Assembly (NCBI RefSeq): GCF_019428685.1
Contig: NZ_CP080095.1
Coordinates: 4,154,001 to 4,218,000 of the forward strand
DNA length: 64,000 nt
DNA from: Paraburkholderia edwinii
Lineage (GTDB): Bacteria; Pseudomonadota; Gammaproteobacteria; Burkholderiales; Burkholderiaceae
Direction of reading: 5' to 3'
The translations under genes and the position numbers were made by a program. Each line of letters begins with the position of its first letter. Positions within the stretch are counted from its first letter, which is position 1. The notes under the pieces were generated by a model. The model saw only the letters and a list, made by a program, of their open reading frames with translations, had not been told where the DNA came from and did no database searches. Positions 28,290-36,970 of this stretch are shown piece by piece.

Positions 28290-28640
28290 TCACGGAACCG
28301 TCCGGTCGAGGAGCCGGCTGTTAAGTTTGAGATAGAAGACCACCAGCAAGCGGTGTGGACATTGCGGCGACATCGACACCGTATGCCGCCGCCAACCGTT
28401 CACACTGACATGCCCACTCGCAACGGCGGACCTGAATGCCGAACGCAAACGCCCGCGAATAAAAAGAACGATGCAGACGACGGCCACCAGCATGCCGACG
28501 CGAAACGACGGCAACATGAAAATGCGAGCGGGGACGCGAAAAATGAGCATTGAAATCAGCACCAGCACCTGGATCATCGCGGCGGCAAGCGACGCAAGGA
28601 CGAGATGGGCGCGCAACTGCTCGATCGTCGACGGTCTCAT
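28290..28640 (-). CDS. Possible small membrane protein
   Basis: This 116-aa frame has two hydrophobic segments (LVLASLAAAMIQVLVLISMLI and a VGMLVAVVCIVLFIRG stretch) and a basic C-terminal half. The frame is open upstream to 28871, but only the part from the ATG at 28640 is protein-like. No clear ribosome binding site or family resemblance is seen. It could also be chance hydrophobicity in a region that otherwise looks non-coding (28175-28931). Confidence 0.35.
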   Translation of the reverse strand: MRPSTIEQLRAHLVLASLAAAMIQVLVLISMLIFRVPARIFMLPSFRVGMLVAVVCIVLFIRGRLRSAFRSAVASGHVSVNGWRRHTVSMSPQCPHRLLVVFYLKLNSRLLDRTVP

Positions 28641-28931
28641 GGTGAAGTTCGGGTTCGACACAGCACAGTCATCCGTGGTGTGAGCACAGTGTTTCGAAAT
28701 GCCTGCAGATCGCTTCCAGAATGACGACGCTTCTGAGCGTTCATACGAACGTGTAGCGTCGTCTAGCGAGAAGCGATGGTACGCGCGCATATCTGAAGGA
28801 ATTCTTAAGCACTGCCGCGCTAACTGACCTTTTGCGTAAAGCTCTCGTTTTCGCGTGCTATCGATTCGCATTCGCGGGCCGACGACCGATCCGGTCGACG
28901 CTCGAAGCCGTCGCTATTTCCCGTGGGCACT

Positions 28932-30304
28932 TTACAAATGCATGTCTGCCGACTCGAAGCGCAGCACGATGCGGCAGCCCGGCTGGTTGTCGAGAATCAC
29001 CAGCGACGCATCGTGCACGCGCGCGATCGCGGCGACGAGGCTCAGGCCAAGACCGTGCCCCGGCGTCGAACAGGTTGCGTTACAACGGCTTCGATAGAAC
29101 GGCCTCAACACCGCTTTGCGTTCAGCGGGATCGATACCCGGACCGGTATCGGCGACGTGTAAGGTCGGACAGCCGCCATCGAGCAACACGCCGAGTGAGA
29201 TATGTCCACCACGCGGCGTAAATTTGAGCGCATTGTCGAGCAGGTTTTCGATGGCGCCGAACAGCAGATCGGAGTCTCCCGTCACCTCGACCGGCATCGG
29301 TGTATGAACGGTCAGTGACAACCCGCGATGCTCGGCCAGCGGCTCGTACAGTTCGGCGACATCGTGCAGCACCGCATCAAGTGCAAGCTTGCTGAAACTC
29401 GCACGGCGGCTGCCGGATTCGATCTCTGCAATGCGCAGCAACGCCGTGAAGCGGCTCAGCACGACATCCGACTGCGCGATGGCGGCGTCGACGGCCTGCG
29501 CATAGGCTTCGGTCGTGCTGGCGCGTCGCTGTGCGCGCTCGAGTCCCGCGCGCAAATGCGTCATCGGTGTGCGCAAATCGTGCGCGATGCCTGTGCATAC
29601 GCCGCGTACCTCATCGACGAGACGCTCGATTTCTTCGAGCATCGTGTTGACGATGTCCGCGAGCCGGTCGAGGTCGTCATTCGTGCCGCGCGTCGGCAAG
29701 CGCCGGTTCAGCTTGCCCGCCATGATCTCGCGCCCGTCTCGCTGATTGCGCGGATGCGGCGGTTCGACATCGTGTTGAGCGCGGCGCCGCACGCGATCGC
29801 GAGCAGAATCGCCAGCGCCACGCCGGCGCACAGCGTCTTCACAAGCGTCTGGTCGAAATCGAGCACTTCGTCGATCGAATGCCCGACGACAATCTTCAGG
29901 CCGCTCGTCGTCGGAATGATGACGCCGCGATAGTGCGCGAGCACGTTTGCCCCGCCTTCGCGAACCACCTGCGTGTAGTTGAAAGGCTGGCGATCGGCCT
30001 CATCAGGCAGCATGGCGACGTTGCCCGCGAGCCATCTGCCCGACGCATCGAAGAGACCATATGGCCGGCTCCTTGCAATATCGCGCCGGCTGAGCGCGGC
30101 GATATTCGCAATCGCTTCAGCGCGGCCGATCTGATGAAACTCCGCATACTCGCCGCGCAAGCGTTCGTCGACTTCGTGAAACAGGTACCCGCGCGTGAGC
30201 CAGTAGAGCAAACCGAACAGCACGATCGCCGAGCAGATAAACACCGCCAGCAGCCCGCCGATGCTGCGCATGTGAGTGCGCGATACTCGTTTAGGCGCAT
30301 GCAT
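28932..30304 (-). pseudogene. Sensor histidine kinase split by a frameshift
   Basis: Read together, two frames make one OmpR-partner sensor kinase. Frame A (30304 to about 29735) encodes a first membrane helix (residues 15-36), a periplasmic domain, a second helix and the start of the HAMP domain. Frame B (to 28932) carries on with REIMAGKLNRR, IVNTMLEEIERLV, the H-box IAHDLRTPMTHLRAG, the N-box NLLDNALKF, DTGPGI and GHGLGLSLV. The break lies at 29731-29740, where GAGACG and CGCGAGATC are separated by two bases instead of three, so one base appears lost. It overlaps the response regulator by 14 bases. It is either a real inactivating mutation or an assembly error. Confidence 0.85.
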
Positions 30305-30998
30305 GAATGATGTAGCCCGCGTTGCGCACCGTCGTGATCATCGCCGAGGTCTGGCCGTTCAGGCTGATCTTGCGGCGCAGATTGCTGATATGCATGTCGA
30401 TCACGTTCGTGTTCGCGTTGAAGTGGTAATTCCAGACCGCTTCGAGCAGCATGGTCCGCGTCACGACCTGGCCCACATGTCGCATCATGAACTCGAGCAG
30501 TTTGTATTCGCGCGGCTTCAGATCGATGGCCTGCCCTGCGCGCCGCACATCGCCGGTGGTCGGATCGAGCGTCAGATCGTCGACGCACAACAGCGCCGGA
30601 TCGTTGCCGTTCAGTGAACGCCGCCGCAACAGCGCGTTCAGGCGCGCGTTGAGTTCGAGCGCATCGAACGGCTTCACGACATAGTCGTCGCCGCCGGCGC
30701 GCAACCCGCGCACGCGCTCGTCGACCGCATCGAGCGCGCTCAGGATCAGCACCGGCGTTTGCTTGCCGATATTGCGCAGCGTCGACAGGATCGACAGGCC
30801 GTCGATATCGGGCAGCATGCGATCGAGCACCACCGCATCGAACGTGCCATTGGTCGCGCGCAGCAGCCCCTGGAAGCCGGTCGGCACGCCTTCGACTTCG
30901 AAGCCGAAATCCTCGAGCGCGGCGCTCACTTCGAGCCGCGCGCAGTCGTCGTCTTCGACGACCAGCACGCACGGCTTGCTGCTCGGCGGACAGACCAT
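30291..30998 (-). CDS. OmpR/PhoB-family response regulator
   Basis: This 235-aa transcription factor has an N-terminal receiver domain with acidic pocket VVEDDD, phospho-acceptor Asp59 (VVLDRMLPDIDG) and Lys109 (DYVVKPFD). A winged-helix DNA-binding domain follows (LKPREYKLLEFMM, VIDMHISNLRRKI, VRNAGYII). It begins 7 bases after the phosphodiesterase stop and overlaps the kinase gene, so it is probably part of the receptor-ExbBD-TonB-phosphodiesterase operon and may control it. No binding site could be defined. Confidence 0.92.
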   Translation of the reverse strand: MVCPPSSKPCVLVVEDDDCARLEVSAALEDFGFEVEGVPTGFQGLLRATNGTFDAVVLDRMLPDIDGLSILSTLRNIGKQTPVLILSALDAVDERVRGLRAGGDDYVVKPFDALELNARLNALLRRRSLNGNDPALLCVDDLTLDPTTGDVRRAGQAIDLKPREYKLLEFMMRHVGQVVTRTMLLEAVWNYHFNANTNVIDMHISNLRRKISLNGQTSAMITTVRNAGYIIHACA

Positions 30999-31005
30999 CA
31001 GCGAT

Positions 31006-32616
31006 TCACCTCGCGGACGATGGAGTGGCCATCGGCGCGATAGACGCCGCCACGTCGGCGCTCGCCGAAGCCTTCGGCGGCCACCAGTGCGCGTCCGGCA
31101 ACGGCGCCGTGCCCTCCTGCGCCACCGCCTGCAGCAGGTCAGGCTGCAAGCCGAGCGCGGCCAGAATGGTCGGCGCCACCTGGGTCGTCGATACCGGCCA
31201 GGTCACCTGCCGATCCGTACCGGCGAGACGCGGATTGGACAGGAGCAGCGCGACATGCACGTCATCGTCGTGAAAGCCGCCGTGTTCGGTGAGCTTGCCG
31301 TCATGCGGCGGCGTAAAGATCACGCCCTTGCGCGACACGATCACGATATCGGGCGTGCGGCTGTCCGCGGTCGGCGCGGGAAACTGCAGCGCGAGCCGTG
31401 CGCCGCTCAACACGTCGGCAATGCCGAGCGCGTGGGCATGCGCGCGCAGCGCGGCAGTCACCGCTTCGGTCGCCGAGGCATCATGCAGCCAGATCAGCGC
31501 GCCGTAGTCGGTCGTCATTTGCGCGAGCGCACCGGGCGCCGCGGCATCGATCACGTTCGCCAGGCGGTGCTCGTCGATCTTCTCGAGGCGCGTGCGGTCG
31601 ATCGGGCCATTGCCATGTTTGGCCGTGACGATCACGAGCGTGTCGTCGCGCAGATGGCGGCGCTCGAGTTCGGCGACGAAGCCGCCGAGCAGCTTGTCGA
31701 CACTACCGATCGCGTCGTCGAGGCCGGGCGTCAGCGCGCCGTCGCTATCGCGATAGCCGTACAGCTTCTGCCCGACGTTGACGGCCTGCAGGTTCAGGCC
31801 AAACACGTTCGGCACGGCCGCGTGCGCGCTGCCGTCGTGCGTCATGCCGTCGATTTCATTCACGACTGCGCGCGCCTTCATGGCGTCGTAGTTTTCGGTG
31901 TACGCAAGCGACCCGGTGATCTGATCGGTGGCGGCGTGACTCGTCCCCTCGAAGTTCGCGCCGATCTCCGGCAGGAACAGATCGTCGACGCCGTGACCGG
32001 ACGGTCCTTCGACCAGTTCGTAAGTCGGGTGCTTGTCGACCCACGCCGTGTACCCGCCCGCGCCGCGCACGGCTTCGAAGATCGTGTTGACGCGCAAGTA
32101 CGCGTGCGGATAAACGGGCGCACAGGCATGCCGCGGATCGCGCGGCAGTTTTGCCGGGTCGATCGCATCGTGACCGTGGCCGTCGTCGAGGTCCAGCGAC
32201 TCGTCGTAGCGCACCCGCGTGCCGCTGCGGCTGCAATCGCTGCCCGGTGCGGCGAGCGCTCGGTCATACGAGTCGTCGTAGTAGACGCCGGTCACGGCCG
32301 GCGTGCCGCCGGTCACGAGCGCGAGCAGCCCGGGAAAGGAATCCGCCGGCACGACGCCGCGCGCATTCGTATAGTTGACGCCCTGCGCCGCGAGTTGCGC
32401 GAACGTGCTGTCCGGATGCGCGGCGATATAGCGGACCATATCGCCGGCATGCAGGCCGTCGACGCTGACCAGCAGCACATGATGAACCGGCGCACCGGCA
32501 GGCAGCGTGGGCGCGGCCGGCGCAGCGTCGCTCGGCTCCGCGGACATGGCGGTGGTCGCACACAGCGCGAACGCGGTGACTAGCGGGAAAAACAAGGTGG
32601 AAAAAATCGGTTTCAT
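31006..32616 (-). CDS. Exported type I phosphodiesterase / nucleotide pyrophosphatase-like enzyme
   Basis: This 536-aa protein of the alkaline-phosphatase superfamily has a signal peptide (MKPIFSTLFFPLVTAFALCA to SAE). Its metal-site elements are VSVDGLHAGD, a probable nucleophile in PADSFPGLLALVTGG, TAKHGNGPID and HGGFHDDDVHVALLL. NPP-type enzymes hydrolyse phosphodiester or pyrophosphate bonds with two Zn2+. I chose the ATG at 32616, which overlaps the tonB stop (ATGA). It sits in one transcription unit with a TonB-dependent receptor, so it probably releases or processes the imported phosphoester in the periplasm or on the surface. Confidence 0.85.
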   Translation of the reverse strand: MKPIFSTLFFPLVTAFALCATTAMSAEPSDAAPAAPTLPAGAPVHHVLLVSVDGLHAGDMVRYIAAHPDSTFAQLAAQGVNYTNARGVVPADSFPGLLALVTGGTPAVTGVYYDDSYDRALAAPGSDCSRSGTRVRYDESLDLDDGHGHDAIDPAKLPRDPRHACAPVYPHAYLRVNTIFEAVRGAGGYTAWVDKHPTYELVEGPSGHGVDDLFLPEIGANFEGTSHAATDQITGSLAYTENYDAMKARAVVNEIDGMTHDGSAHAAVPNVFGLNLQAVNVGQKLYGYRDSDGALTPGLDDAIGSVDKLLGGFVAELERRHLRDDTLVIVTAKHGNGPIDRTRLEKIDEHRLANVIDAAAPGALAQMTTDYGALIWLHDASATEAVTAALRAHAHALGIADVLSGARLALQFPAPTADSRTPDIVIVSRKGVIFTPPHDGKLTEHGGFHDDDVHVALLLSNPRLAGTDRQVTWPVSTTQVAPTILAALGLQPDLLQAVAQEGTAPLPDAHWWPPKASASADVAASIAPMATPSSAR

Positions 32617-33353
32617 TCGTGATCTTGCAAATTGAAGTTGACCCACAGTTGTTCTGAAAGCGTCTTGCCGGCAAACGCCGGTTCGGGCTTCGGACAGTTC
32701 GCGTCGCGCACGGCCGCGAGCGCCGCGCGATCGAGCATCGCCATCCCGCTCGAGGCGACGACGGTCACGTCAGAGACCACGCCGTCACGGTAGTGAAAGG
32801 CGACGCGCGTACGGCCCGACATGCCCGCCATGCGCGCGGCTTCCGGGTAGTGCAGCGCGGCCTGTATCGCCGCGCGCAACGCCCCTTCGAAGCTCGGCGT
32901 CGGTCCGGCGGGCGCGGCCGGCGCGGCGACCGGCGGCGGCGACGGCGGCGGCGCTTCGGTGGACACCGCGGATGGCAGCGGTGCAGCCGGTACGGCAGCC
33001 GGCATCGGCGCAGGTGCCGGGGCAGGCGCAGGCGGCGCGGCGTGCTGCGGCCGCGCCGTGCGCACGACGTGCTGCGCGGGCGCTGCGGCATGCACGGGCG
33101 CCGGCCGCGGCAGCGGTTGCGGCTTGGTCTGCGGTGCGGGCGCAGTAACGGGCTTGGGCGGCGCAGGCTGCACGGCCGGCGCAAGCGTGACCGTCACAGG
33201 CGGACGAAGCGGTGCGGGCGGCGGCGCTGGTTTGTGACTCACCCACACCCACGCGCCACCGAGCACGGCCAGTTCCGCCAATAGCGCAATCGCCGCCGCG
33301 AGACCGAATCGCCGCTGCTCGGTCAAAACGCCGAAAGTAGGAACAGTCGCCAT
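32613..33353 (-). CDS. tonB: TonB-family energy transducer
   Basis: This 246-aa protein has one N-terminal membrane helix (FGLAAAIALLAELAVLGGAWVW), a long Pro/Ala-rich periplasmic spacer of about 110 residues, and a C-terminal TonB domain (ALHYPEAARMAGMSGRTRVAFHYRDG, then LDRAALAAVRDANCP). It spans the periplasm and carries energy from ExbB/ExbD to the receptor. It starts 1 base after exbD and overlaps the phosphodiesterase start. It is probably dedicated to the receptor of this operon. Confidence 0.9.
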   Translation of the reverse strand: MATVPTFGVLTEQRRFGLAAAIALLAELAVLGGAWVWVSHKPAPPPAPLRPPVTVTLAPAVQPAPPKPVTAPAPQTKPQPLPRPAPVHAAAPAQHVVRTARPQHAAPPAPAPAPAPMPAAVPAAPLPSAVSTEAPPPSPPPVAAPAAPAGPTPSFEGALRAAIQAALHYPEAARMAGMSGRTRVAFHYRDGVVSDVTVVASSGMAMLDRAALAAVRDANCPKPEPAFAGKTLSEQLWVNFNLQDHE

Positions 33354-33354
33354 C

Positions 33355-33759
33355 TCACCTTGCCACCGGTTGCGCGGCCAACGCGACCTGCGATACGCCC
33401 GCCGCGCGGCACGCGTCCATCACGGTCACCAGATGCTGCAAGGTCGCGCGCGCCGAGCCCGCGACCGTGACCACGGTATGCGACGGGTCCGGTTGCGCGG
33501 CGAGCATCGCGGTCAGCTGTGCCGGTGTCAGCACACGGCCGTCGACGGTGACCGTGCCGTCATCGGCGAGCGTGACGGTGACTTTCGGCGGCGTCAGCGG
33601 CTGCGCGCTCGTGCTCGACGGCAGACGCGTGCTGAGCCCCGCGTTCGGAATCATGTGCAGCGTGATCATGATGAAAAACACCAGCAGGAAAAACATGATG
33701 TCGATCATCGGAATGATCTCGATGCGCGCCTTGCGCGCTTCGAAGTACTTCATCGTCAC
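33355..33759 (-). CDS. exbD: ExbD biopolymer transport protein
   Basis: This 134-aa inner-membrane protein has a short cytoplasmic N-terminus, one membrane helix with the conserved Asp (IIPMIDIMFFLLVFFIMITL) and a periplasmic domain. It forms the proton-driven motor with ExbB. Its start overlaps the exbB stop by four bases (ATGA), and its stop is next to the tonB start. Confidence 0.92.
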   Translation of the reverse strand: MTMKYFEARKARIEIIPMIDIMFFLLVFFIMITLHMIPNAGLSTRLPSSTSAQPLTPPKVTVTLADDGTVTVDGRVLTPAQLTAMLAAQPDPSHTVVTVAGSARATLQHLVTVMDACRAAGVSQVALAAQPVAR

Positions 33760-34436
33760 GCTCCCTGTCCGGCCAGCGACGACTGCGCTTCGACCGTTTC
33801 TTGCGGCACGCTGTGCGGCACGCCCGTCATCCGGTTGACGAGCGACGCCTTCAGCGTTTCGAGCTGATGCATGGCGAACCGTACGCGGTTATGCAGTCCG
33901 TTGAAAAAGACCAGCCCCACCATCGCGACGAAGAGACCCGATGCCGTGGCGACGAGCGCCTCCGCAACGCCGCCGGTTACCTGCGTCGGCGCGTTGCCCG
34001 GGTCCGACAGCACCTGGAACGCGTTGAACATGCCGATGATCGTGCCGAACAGACCGAGCAGCGGCGCAAGCGTGACAATCGTGTCAAGCACCCAGAGAAA
34101 CCGGTCGATACGCGGCGCTTCGCGCATGATCACTTCGTCGAGCGATGCATCGAGCGATTCGCGGCGCAGTGCCGGACCATGAAGCCGCGCCGCGGCCGAC
34201 AGAATCCGCTCGACCGGCAGACCACGATGACGGGCCGCCAGCGCAGCAAGCGAGCCGCGGTCGAGGTGATCGAGCCGGTCGAGCTGATCGAGCGCGGCGC
34301 GGCCGCCTTGTGCGACACGCCGCAGGAACAGCGCACGCTCGACGATCACCGTCAACGCGATAAACAGCATGACCGCGATGACGTACAGCACACCGGCGGA
34401 ATCGCGCGCGAGATGCATGAGAGTGGCGGCAGACAT
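33756..34436 (-). CDS. exbB: ExbB/MotA/TolQ-family proton channel protein
   Basis: This 226-aa protein has three membrane helices: YVIAVMLFIALTVIVERALFL near the start, then WVLDTIVTLAPLLGLFGTIIGMF and LVATASGLFVAMVGLVFF. The family motif TLAPLLGLFGTIIGMFNAF is clear. It assembles with ExbD to energise TonB. It lies 21 bases after the receptor gene. Confidence 0.92.
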   Translation of the reverse strand: MSAATLMHLARDSAGVLYVIAVMLFIALTVIVERALFLRRVAQGGRAALDQLDRLDHLDRGSLAALAARHRGLPVERILSAAARLHGPALRRESLDASLDEVIMREAPRIDRFLWVLDTIVTLAPLLGLFGTIIGMFNAFQVLSDPGNAPTQVTGGVAEALVATASGLFVAMVGLVFFNGLHNRVRFAMHQLETLKASLVNRMTGVPHSVPQETVEAQSSLAGQGA

Positions 34437-34457
34437 TAGCTTGAACTCCTGTCGAAA

Positions 34458-36629
34458 TCAGAAATCGGTGGAAAGGGTGGCGATAAACGCGCGCCCGGGA
34501 ATCGTCCAGTACAGCGGCGTGTTGTTGGCGACCGTGAAGCCGGCCAGCGCATCGATGCTGGTGCGGTTGAACACGTTGTCGATCTCGAAGCCGAGGCGCG
34601 TGTTGTGCATCCAGCGGGTCGGCGACTTGATCGTGTAGGCCGTCGCGAGGTTCGTGACCGTGAAACCGCCGATCGGCTGCTGGTTACCGGTCGTGCCGAA
34701 CTGATGGCCAACGAACTTGGTGATCACCGAACCGTGCAGCGGGCCCTTGTCATAGATCACGCCGAGCGCCGCGGTCGATTGCGGCGCATTCGGCAGCCAG
34801 TCGCCGGTGCCCTTCTGCTTCGCGGAGTTGAACGTCAGGTTGCCGTAGAGGCTAAAGCCGTAACCGGCGTAAAACGTGCCTTCGGTTTCGACGCCCTTGT
34901 AGTACGCGCCGCCCGCATTCGAAAAGATCGTATTGCCGCCGATCGTCGTGCTCGTCACCGCATTGCGGAAATTGATGTAGTAGACGTCGGCGGAGACGGT
35001 AAAGCGATCGGTCTTGAAGGTCGTACCGATCTGATAGTTATCGGTCTGCTCCGGATCAGGCTGGCCGGACACCGACGTGTTCGGCACGAAGAACACGTTC
35101 AGGTTCGGCGCGAGAAAGCCCTGTGCGTACTGCACATAGGCGCTCCAGTACGGATTGATCTGCTCGTGCACCGTCAGCGACGGCAACACCTTGTTCCACG
35201 TATGGCTGAAGTCCGCGGGCAGCCCGGTCTTCTGGTTATCCTGCGAATCGATGCTGCGATTGAACGACACCAGCTTGACGCCGGGCGTGATGGTCAGGCC
35301 GTGCGGCAACTGCCATTCGTACTGGACCCACGGCTGAAACGTGAGGAACGAGTCGGTTAGCGAGAAGTTGGTCTGCAACAGCGCAAAGTTCAGCGTGTCG
35401 TCGACATTGAGGTTGTCGCGAAAGTTCGACTGGTGCGTAATCCATGCACCGAACTGCAGATTGCCCGGGCCGAGCCGATGATCGGCCTTGATGATGTCGC
35501 CGAACGCGCGGTAGTTGTTCGCGATCTGCTGGCCGGGCACGTTGTTCGGTCCCAACGCGGTGCCGTTCGGCGTCTCTCCGTTCGGATCGAGGCCGTTGAA
35601 GCCGTCGTGGTAGTACCCGTACGTGTAGAGCTTGTTATCGATGGTCCAGCCGCCGAGGTGCGTCGTGAGCCCGATGTACTCGAAGTCGGTGTTGATGCGG
35701 TCGAAGTTGTATCCGAAGAAAGACTGGCTCGCCGGGTTACCGCTTAGTGCAAAGTCCGGCCCGAACTGATGGATCTGCGCAGCCGTTGCGCCAAGCGACA
35801 CGTTCTGGTGAATGCGGTTGTAATCCGCGAAGAGCGTCACCAACGTGTTGTCGCCGAGCGGCTTTTCCAGCTTGAAGTAGAAGTTGTCGCGCCGCTGCCC
35901 GGAATTCTCCAGATAGCCGTCACTGCTCACATGATCGTAGCCGACCACCGCGCGCGCATCGCCCCACTGCTGCAGGTCGCCGGTATTGAACTGCGCGCCG
36001 GTGAGCCACGTGTCCCAGCTGCCATATGAGCCCAGCACGGAGAACGCCGGTGTCAGCGACGGTTCGATCGACGAAATCGCAATCGTGCCGCCGAAAGTGG
36101 CGAAGCCGACTTGCGATGCGTCGCCGGGGCCGCGGTCCACCGCGATGCCGCCGATATTCTGCGAGTTGAAAAACGAAGTTGAATGGTGCGTGAAATCGTT
36201 CGAGTCGCCGAACGGAATGCCGTCGAACGTCACGTTGTACTGGCCGTCCTGAAAGCCGCGAATCGTGAGGCTCTGCGTCTCCATCAGACCGGCGCCGTTC
36301 GGATTGATGCTCGACACGCTGGGCGCGATCTGCACGATATCGCTGTAGTTCGAGGTCGGCGCAGTGCTGTTGCGGATGTAGTTTTCGTTGATGATCGACT
36401 TCGGCTCGGTCGCGCTCAACGAACCTTGCGTCGGCGCCTGGGCCGGTGCGGATTGCGGATTGGAAGACGTCGCGTCGCCTATTGAAGACGCGGACGACGC
36501 GCTGCTTTGCACTGAGCCGAGATCGCCTGATGTCTGCGCAAAGGCAAGCTGCGTTCCAGACGCGCAGAGTGAAGCGAGAATCCATCCCGCGAGAGGCTTG
36601 ACGCGGAACCGTAAGTTATCGTGTCGCAT
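34458..36629 (-). CDS. TonB-dependent outer-membrane receptor
   Basis: This 723-aa receptor has a signal peptide (WILASLCASGTQLAFAQ) and a low-complexity N-terminal linker. A plug domain follows (IVQIAPSVSS, MLTQSLTIRGF-like block, VTFDGIPFGDSNDFTHH), then a 22-strand-type barrel ending in the usual terminal Phe (FIATLSTDF). I chose the ATG at 36629 because the signal peptide starts there and AGGATG lies upstream; the open frame to 36770 is not protein-like. The ligand is unknown. Downstream genes for ExbB, ExbD, TonB and an exported phosphodiesterase suggest a phosphoester-containing compound or a metal complex of one. Confidence 0.9.
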   Translation of the reverse strand: MRHDNLRFRVKPLAGWILASLCASGTQLAFAQTSGDLGSVQSSASSASSIGDATSSNPQSAPAQAPTQGSLSATEPKSIINENYIRNSTAPTSNYSDIVQIAPSVSSINPNGAGLMETQSLTIRGFQDGQYNVTFDGIPFGDSNDFTHHSTSFFNSQNIGGIAVDRGPGDASQVGFATFGGTIAISSIEPSLTPAFSVLGSYGSWDTWLTGAQFNTGDLQQWGDARAVVGYDHVSSDGYLENSGQRRDNFYFKLEKPLGDNTLVTLFADYNRIHQNVSLGATAAQIHQFGPDFALSGNPASQSFFGYNFDRINTDFEYIGLTTHLGGWTIDNKLYTYGYYHDGFNGLDPNGETPNGTALGPNNVPGQQIANNYRAFGDIIKADHRLGPGNLQFGAWITHQSNFRDNLNVDDTLNFALLQTNFSLTDSFLTFQPWVQYEWQLPHGLTITPGVKLVSFNRSIDSQDNQKTGLPADFSHTWNKVLPSLTVHEQINPYWSAYVQYAQGFLAPNLNVFFVPNTSVSGQPDPEQTDNYQIGTTFKTDRFTVSADVYYINFRNAVTSTTIGGNTIFSNAGGAYYKGVETEGTFYAGYGFSLYGNLTFNSAKQKGTGDWLPNAPQSTAALGVIYDKGPLHGSVITKFVGHQFGTTGNQQPIGGFTVTNLATAYTIKSPTRWMHNTRLGFEIDNVFNRTSIDALAGFTVANNTPLYWTIPGRAFIATLSTDF

Positions 36630-36970
36630 GCTAAGGCATCCTAGTTTTAGATTGACCGTGCTTTGCCGGGTCGGGTGCAATCCTATGGATGACGCATGGC
36701 TGGACCATGATGGGTTACTTACGAAGTTAAGCGATCGGGTACGCGCGGATCGTTGTTGAGCGCAATTCAAGGCAGACGATGCAATGCGATGGAATCGATG
36801 GATCTGCGAACAAAATAAAAAAGCGTGGAGTCGATCTCACAAGACGCCGTGATCGACGCGACGCTATCGCATCTTGCGAAGCGCCTGTTTCAGCTAAAAG
36901 ACGTTCCGCTTACGTTCATAAATTGATGCGAGTTATTTTTTGTTTTTGCTTTGAGGTGTTGTGCGCGGAC
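36630..36970. other. Intergenic region upstream of the TonB receptor operon
   Basis: This 341-bp gap holds the promoter of the leftward receptor operon and the 3' flank of the RND permease gene. No coding frame is convincing. I looked for a Pho box, a Fur box and a cobalamin riboswitch core and saw none that I could defend. Confidence 0.4.

Noticed and set aside
30763..32583. 606-codon plus-strand frame opposite the phosphodiesterase and response regulator
   Set aside because: It crosses two well-supported genes in antisense and has shadow composition.
36630..36970. Possible Pho box, Fur box or cobalamin riboswitch before the TonB receptor
   Set aside because: I searched by eye for the consensus elements and found no match good enough to report.
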